Assembly: GCA_023390335.1 (NCBI GenBank)
Contig: JAEWCZ010000002.1
Coordinates: forward strand, 1-55,005
From: Bacillota bacterium
Lineage (GTDB): Bacteria; Bacillota; Clostridia; Acetivibrionales; DSM-1351
DNA length: 55,005 nucleotides
Direction of reading: 5' to 3'
Position 1 is the stretch's first letter; each line of letters opens with the position of its first letter. Positions 51,270 through 55,005 of the stretch are shown here, piece after piece. Position numbers and translations under genes: made by a program. The notes under the pieces were generated by a model. That model saw nothing but the letters and a program-made list of their open reading frames with translations, did not search any database and had not been told where the DNA came from.

Positions 51270-51551
51270 TTACCTTAGAGAAGTAGACTTCTCGTTACCG
51301 CTATGTCCCTTGTATGTTCTTGTTGGTGCAAATTCACCAAGTTTATGACCAACCATTTCTTCTGTTATATATACAGGAACGTGCTTCTTTCCGTCATGAA
51401 CAGCAATTGTGTGTCCAACCATCTGAGGGAATATAGTTGAAGCCCTTGACCAGGTCTTAATAACTTTCTTATCATTCACTTTATTCATTTCTTCAATCTT
51501 CTTAAGTAATGAATCAAGCACGTAAGGTCCCTTTTTAACTGATCTACTCAT
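51270..51551 (-). CDS. rpsS: 30S ribosomal protein S19
   Basis: 93 aa. 'MSRSVKKGPYVLDSLLKKI', 'KTWSRASTIFPQMVGHTIAVH' region and 'MVGHKLGEFAPTRTYKGH' are diagnostic. It sits in the 30S head with S13. Confidence 0.98.
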   Translation of the reverse strand: MSRSVKKGPYVLDSLLKKIEEMNKVNDKKVIKTWSRASTIFPQMVGHTIAVHDGKKHVPVYITEEMVGHKLGEFAPTRTYKGHSGNEKSTSLR

Positions 51552-51595
51552 TATTCTAAAATCCTCCCTTCGCCGCCATCTCGTAGGATTTGGCG

Positions 51596-51612
51596 GAGCG
51601 GTTAAACCGCTC
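51596..51612. repeat. Perfect hairpin between rplB and rpsS
   Basis: GAGCGGT (51596-51602) and ACCGCTC (51606-51612) pair around TAA, and a second GC-rich stem (CGCC/GGCG) lies beside it at 51571-51596. It is not followed by a T-tract. Confidence 0.5.
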
Positions 51613-51635
51613 TTACTTCCAAATATCCCGATAAA

Positions 51636-52469
51636 TTACTTTTGATTTCTTTTCTTAACAATAAACTTATCTGACTTGTTTTTCTTCTTTCTAGTCTTCA
51701 AGCCAAGAGTTGGTTTACCCCAAGGTGTAACAGGACTTGGTCTACCGATAGGTGATTTACCTTCTCCACCACCGTGAGGGTGGTCAACCGGGTTCATAAC
51801 GACACCACGAACTGTAGGTCTGATACCCATCCATCTTTTTCTTCCTGCCTTACCTAATGAAACGTTTTCGTGTTCAAGGTTTCCAACCTGTCCAATTGTA
51901 GCTTTACAATTGATTCTAACCATACGAACTTCACCTGAAGGAAGTCTAACCTGTGCATACTCCCCTTCTTTAGCCATCAACTGAGCAGCATTACCTGCAG
52001 CTCTAACCATCTGGCCACCCTTACCTGGCTTAAGTTCAACATTATGAATTAATGAACCTACAGGGATATTTGTTAGTGGAAGTGCGTTACCTGGTTTGAT
52101 ATCAGCTGATTCTCCTGATTCAACAATATCGCCTACACTTAATCCAACTGGTGCAAGAATGTATCTCTTTTCACCATCTAAATAGTTAAGAAGCGCAATA
52201 TTTGCAGTCCTGTTTGGATCATACTCGATTGTAGCAACCTTTGCCTTGATTCCATCTTTGTCTCTTTTAAAGTCTATAACTCTATATTTTTGTCTATTAC
52301 CGCCGCCTTGATGACGAACAGTAATCCTACCATATGAGTTTCTTCCTCCATTTTTCTTCAGAGGTTCTAGTAATGACTTTTCAGGTTCAACTTTTGATAA
52401 ATCTGAATAATCCATTACTGTCATAAACCTTCTGGATGGAGAAGTAGGACTATACTTTTTTAATGCCAT
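51636..52469 (-). CDS. rplB: 50S ribosomal protein L2
   Basis: 277 aa. 'MALKKYSPTSPSRRFMTVMDY' start in family style, 'HNVELKPGKGGQMVRAAG' and 'RGVVMNPVDHPHGGGEGKSPIGR', which includes the conserved His near the peptidyl transferase centre. Confidence 0.98.
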   Translation of the reverse strand: MALKKYSPTSPSRRFMTVMDYSDLSKVEPEKSLLEPLKKNGGRNSYGRITVRHQGGGNRQKYRVIDFKRDKDGIKAKVATIEYDPNRTANIALLNYLDGEKRYILAPVGLSVGDIVESGESADIKPGNALPLTNIPVGSLIHNVELKPGKGGQMVRAAGNAAQLMAKEGEYAQVRLPSGEVRMVRINCKATIGQVGNLEHENVSLGKAGRKRWMGIRPTVRGVVMNPVDHPHGGGEGKSPIGRPSPVTPWGKPTLGLKTRKKKNKSDKFIVKKRNQK

Positions 52470-52500
52470 CTCTTCTCACTCCTTTTATAACCTGGCTTAA

Positions 52501-52854
52501 TTACTGAGCAACGCCGAATTCTTCGATGCTAGTTTTATATTTCTTATTATTTGTTACAGTCTTACCGCCCTTTGTTAAGTATTCAACAGGCTTTGGATCA
52601 GTATCGATTTTAACGATTGCCTTCTTCCAAGCTGGACGTGGTCCTTCGTGAACACCTGTGCGCTTAATTTTACCTTCAAAGTTCATGGTATTAACCTGCA
52701 ATACCTTAACGCTAAATAACGCTTCAACTGCCTTTTTTATTTCGGTTTTTGTTGATTTAACATCAACAACAAAAGTGTACTTACCAGCACCTATTTCCAT
52801 ATTACTTTTTTCAGTTATATATGGCTTTAAAATTATGTCTTGTGGCAATCTCAT
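52501..52854 (-). CDS. rplW: 50S ribosomal protein L23
   Basis: 117 aa. 'DIILKPYITEKSNMEI', 'YTFVVDVKSTKTEIKKAVEALF' and 'VNTMNFEGKIKR' mark the family. It forms the docking site for trigger factor and SRP at the tunnel exit. Its start shares one base with the rplD stop. Confidence 0.97.
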   Translation of the reverse strand: MRLPQDIILKPYITEKSNMEIGAGKYTFVVDVKSTKTEIKKAVEALFSVKVLQVNTMNFEGKIKRTGVHEGPRPAWKKAIVKIDTDPKPVEYLTKGGKTVTNNKKYKTSIEEFGVAQ

Positions 52855-53477
52855 TATGCGTACACCTCCTCAACCTTTTCAACAGCTTCCTTAGTTATAA
52901 TAAACTTATCATATTTCAATATATCGAATACATTAAGAGTATTTACATATGCTGTTTTTACTCCTGGTATGTTTCTAGCAGACTTAACAATGTTTTCATT
53001 CTTTGAATCAATTACTATTAAAGCACTTGAATCTACCTTTAAATTGTTAAGTACTCCTACCATTGACTTAGTCTTAATAGCATCTAATGTCAATATATCC
53101 AGTACAAAAATTTCATTTCCTGAAACCTTTGTTGTTAATGCTGACTTCATTGCAATACGTTTTACTTTCTTAGGAAGAGTGTATCTGTAGCTACGTGGTT
53201 TTGGTCCTAATACTATACCACCTTTAATCCACTGTGCTGAACGGATACTACCCTGTCTAGCACGACCGGTTCCTTTTTGTCTCCATGGCTTTTTACCGCC
53301 ACCTCTAACTTCACTCTTGGTTTTTGTTGACTGAGTACCCTGTCTTTTATTTGCTAACTGATTTACTACTACAGCGTGAAGTACTTCATTATTTACTTCT
53401 GCACCGAAAACATTATCGCAAAGTTGAATATCTCCAACTACTTCACCTTTCATGTTATATAAATCAACCTTTGGCAT
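52854..53477 (-). CDS. rplD: 50S ribosomal protein L4
   Basis: 207 aa. 'QGTQSTKTKSEVRGGGKKPWRQKGTGRARQGS' region in family position (GG.KPW.QKGTGRARQGS), whose loop lines the exit tunnel. L4 represses the S10 operon in E. coli; here the operon has a leader hairpin that could be a control site. Confidence 0.98.
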   Translation of the reverse strand: MPKVDLYNMKGEVVGDIQLCDNVFGAEVNNEVLHAVVVNQLANKRQGTQSTKTKSEVRGGGKKPWRQKGTGRARQGSIRSAQWIKGGIVLGPKPRSYRYTLPKKVKRIAMKSALTTKVSGNEIFVLDILTLDAIKTKSMVGVLNNLKVDSSALIVIDSKNENIVKSARNIPGVKTAYVNTLNVFDILKYDKFIITKEAVEKVEEVYA

Positions 53478-53501
53478 GTGTTACTTCCTCCCTTCACGTT
53501 A

Positions 53502-54140
53502 TTATTTACCGGATTTAACCGTACTTTTAATAACAAGCAATCCGCCCTTAGGTCCTGGAAGAGCACCTTTTACAAGAATAAGGTTTCTTTCTGCATCAAC
53601 TCTAACAACTTCAAGATTTTGAACTGTAGTGTTGTCCATACCCATATGACCTGGCAACTTCTTGCCCTTAAATACTCTTGCTGGATTGGTGTTAGCACTC
53701 ATGGAACCAACTCTTCTGTGATACATTGAACCGTGAGTTTCCTTACCACCTTTTTGACCGTATCTTTTAATAGTACCTTGAAACCCTTTACCTTTTGAAA
53801 CGCCGCTTACGTCTATTTTATCTCCAGATTGGAACATATCTTCAGCTTTGATTTCCTGACCAACTTCATAGCTTGAAATGTCTTCTAATCTAAATTCTCT
53901 TAGATACTTCATTGGAGCAATCTTAGTCTTGCTGAACTGACCAAGATCAGGTTTGCTGAGTCTCTTTTCTGCAACCTTTACATATCCAATTTTTATGGCA
54001 TTATATCCGTCAGTCTCTACAGTCTTCTTCTGAACAACTGTTAATGGACCTGCTTCCACAACTGTAACTGGTATAACCAAACCATTTTCATCAAATATTT
54101 GGGTCATTCCAATTTTCTTACCTAGCATTGCTTTTTTCAT
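53502..54140 (-). CDS. rplC: 50S ribosomal protein L3
   Basis: 212 aa. 'MLGKKIGMTQIFDENG', 'DVSGVSKGKGFQGTIKR' and 'MSANTNPARVFKGKKLPGHMG' are diagnostic. It is a 50S assembly initiator near the peptidyl transferase centre. Confidence 0.98.
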   Translation of the reverse strand: MKKAMLGKKIGMTQIFDENGLVIPVTVVEAGPLTVVQKKTVETDGYNAIKIGYVKVAEKRLSKPDLGQFSKTKIAPMKYLREFRLEDISSYEVGQEIKAEDMFQSGDKIDVSGVSKGKGFQGTIKRYGQKGGKETHGSMYHRRVGSMSANTNPARVFKGKKLPGHMGMDNTTVQNLEVVRVDAERNLILVKGALPGPKGGLLVIKSTVKSGK

Positions 54141-54224
54141 TATAATTACCTCCTATGGTTATTGGTTCATATTTTCTATGAACATGACCTACTGCTACAC
54201 TGTAGACTAACTTAAATATTGAAA

Positions 54225-54536
54225 TTATAATTTAATCTCAATGTCTACACCCGCTGGAAGATCCAGCCTCATTAATGCGTCAACAGTCTTTGGCGTTGGT
54301 AGAACAACATCAATCAATCTCTTATGAGTTCTCATTTCAAACTGCTCTCTTGAGTCCTTATATTTATGGGGAGCTCTCAAGATTGTAATAATCTCTTTTT
54401 CAGTAGGAAGCGGTACAGGTCCTGAAACCTTTGCGCCTGTCCTCTTAGCAGTTTCAACGATCTTCTCAGCTGACTGATCAAGCACCTGATGATCGAACGC
54501 CTTTAGTCTGATACGTATTTTCTGTTTGTTTGACAT
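54225..54536 (-). CDS. rpsJ: 30S ribosomal protein S10
   Basis: 103 aa from the ATG at 54536, with GGAGG 7 nt upstream and the family start 'MSNKQKIRIRLKAFDHQVLD'; the longer frame to 54698 has no such site and crosses the leader hairpin. 'GPVPLPTEKEIITILRAPHKYKDSREQFEMR'-type core with LPT. It is a 30S head protein and NusB partner in antitermination. It is the first gene of the operon that runs to rplQ. Confidence 0.97.
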   Translation of the reverse strand: MSNKQKIRIRLKAFDHQVLDQSAEKIVETAKRTGAKVSGPVPLPTEKEIITILRAPHKYKDSREQFEMRTHKRLIDVVLPTPKTVDALMRLDLPAGVDIEIKL

Positions 54537-54620
54537 ACATAAACCTCCTCGTACGTTGGATTTTGTCACGTACAACAAGTTTTGTCTGTACACTATGCCG
54601 GGTGTTTCATAACGTTTTAT

Positions 54621-54670
54621 ATAAAAACCCAGGATCGTTCTTATCCTAATTTGGACAAACTTAACCTGGG
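54621..54670 (-). terminator. Terminator-like hairpin in the rpsJ leader (possible attenuator)
   Basis: On the minus strand CCCAGG (54665-54670) pairs with CCTGGG (54628-54633), with a further inner stem (TCC/GGA and GTT/AAC) and then TTTTTAT. It lies 90 nt before rpsJ and downstream of the promoter near 54813, so it would end transcripts inside the leader unless read through. Confidence 0.7.
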
Positions 54671-54812
54671 CATTTAAAGCGATTATATTACACTTCAAAA
54701 TGTACAGTGACTTGTCGCCCGGTTTCTTGAATCGGACATTCTCAGCAAAAGTTACCTATTTCTATGAATAGCAATCTCCTGCGTCATCGTATGCCACGCC
54801 ACAACATTCAAT

Positions 54813-54841
54813 ATTTTACTACATAATTTTTATAATTGCAA
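54813..54841 (-). promoter_or_regulatory. Promoter of the S10-spc-alpha operon
   Basis: TTGCAA (54836-54841) and TAAAAT (54813-54818) are 17 bp apart on the minus strand. Transcription from near 54806 would give a leader of about 270 nt before rpsJ. No gene is seen in 54537-54884. Confidence 0.7.
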
Positions 54842-54884
54842 GGGTTTTTATATATATTTTTAATTATTATATCTAATAATAAAC

Positions 54885-54913
54885 AAAACCCCAAGCTATA
54901 AGCTTGAGGTTTT
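54885..54913 (-). terminator. Terminator after the 5S rRNA gene
   Basis: AAAACCTCAAGCT and AGCTTGGGGTTTT (minus strand) pair around TAT, 10 nt after the 5S 3' end, with a T-rich tail. Confidence 0.85.
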
Positions 54914-54921
54914 GATATAAA

Positions 54922-55005
54922 TCTGGCAGAGACCTACTTTCCCGGGCCGTTTCCAGCCAAGTATTATCGGCACTGAGATGCTTAACTGCCGTGTTCGGTA
55001 TGGGA
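54922..55005 (-). rRNA. rrf: 5S ribosomal RNA, 3' part (partial, runs off the window)
   Basis: Minus-strand sequence includes the conserved CCGAACACGG and GTTAAGC segments, the GTGCCGATAATACTTGG arm and the 3' closing CTCTGCCAG. About 84 nt of roughly 117 are present; the 5' end is beyond the window. It is presumably the end of an rRNA operon that reads toward rpsJ. Confidence 0.93.

Noticed and set aside
1..55005. CRISPR array or tRNA genes
   Set aside because: I saw no regularly spaced repeats and no tRNA-like sequence on either strand.

Overview
The window looks like chromosome from an anaerobic, cellulosome-forming clostridium of the Ruminiclostridium / Clostridium cluster III type (relatives of C. 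cellulolyticum). The support is a secreted GH127 enzyme ending in a type I dockerin, AT-rich coding with strong AGGAGG ribosome binding sites and frequent TTG/GTG starts, and a clostridial S10-spc-alpha ribosomal supercluster. Species assignment is inference; no search was run.

Layout. (1) 1-22160: a trans-AT polyketide / nonribosomal peptide cluster, all on the minus strand. In transcription order it has a free malonyl acyltransferase, two single-module PKS proteins (each KS-DH-KR-ACP, without AT or TE), an acyltransferase look-alike without its catalytic Ser, and a ketosynthase look-alike without both catalytic His. A second unit has its own promoter with an overlapping palindrome: PadR regulator, HAAS-type membrane protein, ABC exporter (ATPase plus two permeases), a B12-binding radical SAM enzyme with a long unassigned C-terminus, and the start of an NRPS that opens with only the C-terminal lobe of a condensation domain. 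(2) 22160-25709: a small ORF and a large serine recombinase on the plus strand. The recombinase stop codon abuts an mntH (Nramp) gene that has lost its 5' end. No mntH 5' part lies on the near left side, so the cluster may be cargo of an element inserted in mntH whose left end is outside the window. (3) 25748-29763: the dockerin-bearing GH127 gene, a structured intergenic region that may encode a leader RNA, and an AraC-type regulator. (4) 29730-32494: a small degraded integrative island bounded by a 54-bp direct repeat made from the rpsI 3' end and its terminator. It carries a two-gene membrane/ParA-like ATPase operon and a tyrosine-integrase remnant. (5) 32489-54536: rpsI, rplM, truA, ecfT, ecfA2, (plus-strand methyltransferase), ecfA1, then rplQ back to rpsJ, including rpoA, secY, adk, map and infA, all minus strand apart from the methyltransferase. 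(6) 54537-55005: an rpsJ leader with a terminator-like hairpin, preceded by the 3' part of a 5S rRNA gene.

How the genes work together. The acyltransferase should load malonyl units on the two ACPs. Two KS-DH-KR-ACP proteins with no enoylreductase would give an unsaturated, polyene-like chain (inference). The paired pseudo-KS and pseudo-AT probably have a structural, chain-length or gating role. The NRPS, radical SAM enzyme and exporter would extend, modify and export the product. The most unusual points are the matched pseudo-enzyme pair, the recombinase/mntH junction next to the cluster, the orphan half condensation domain, the rpsI-associated island, and the structured region before the AraC-type gene.
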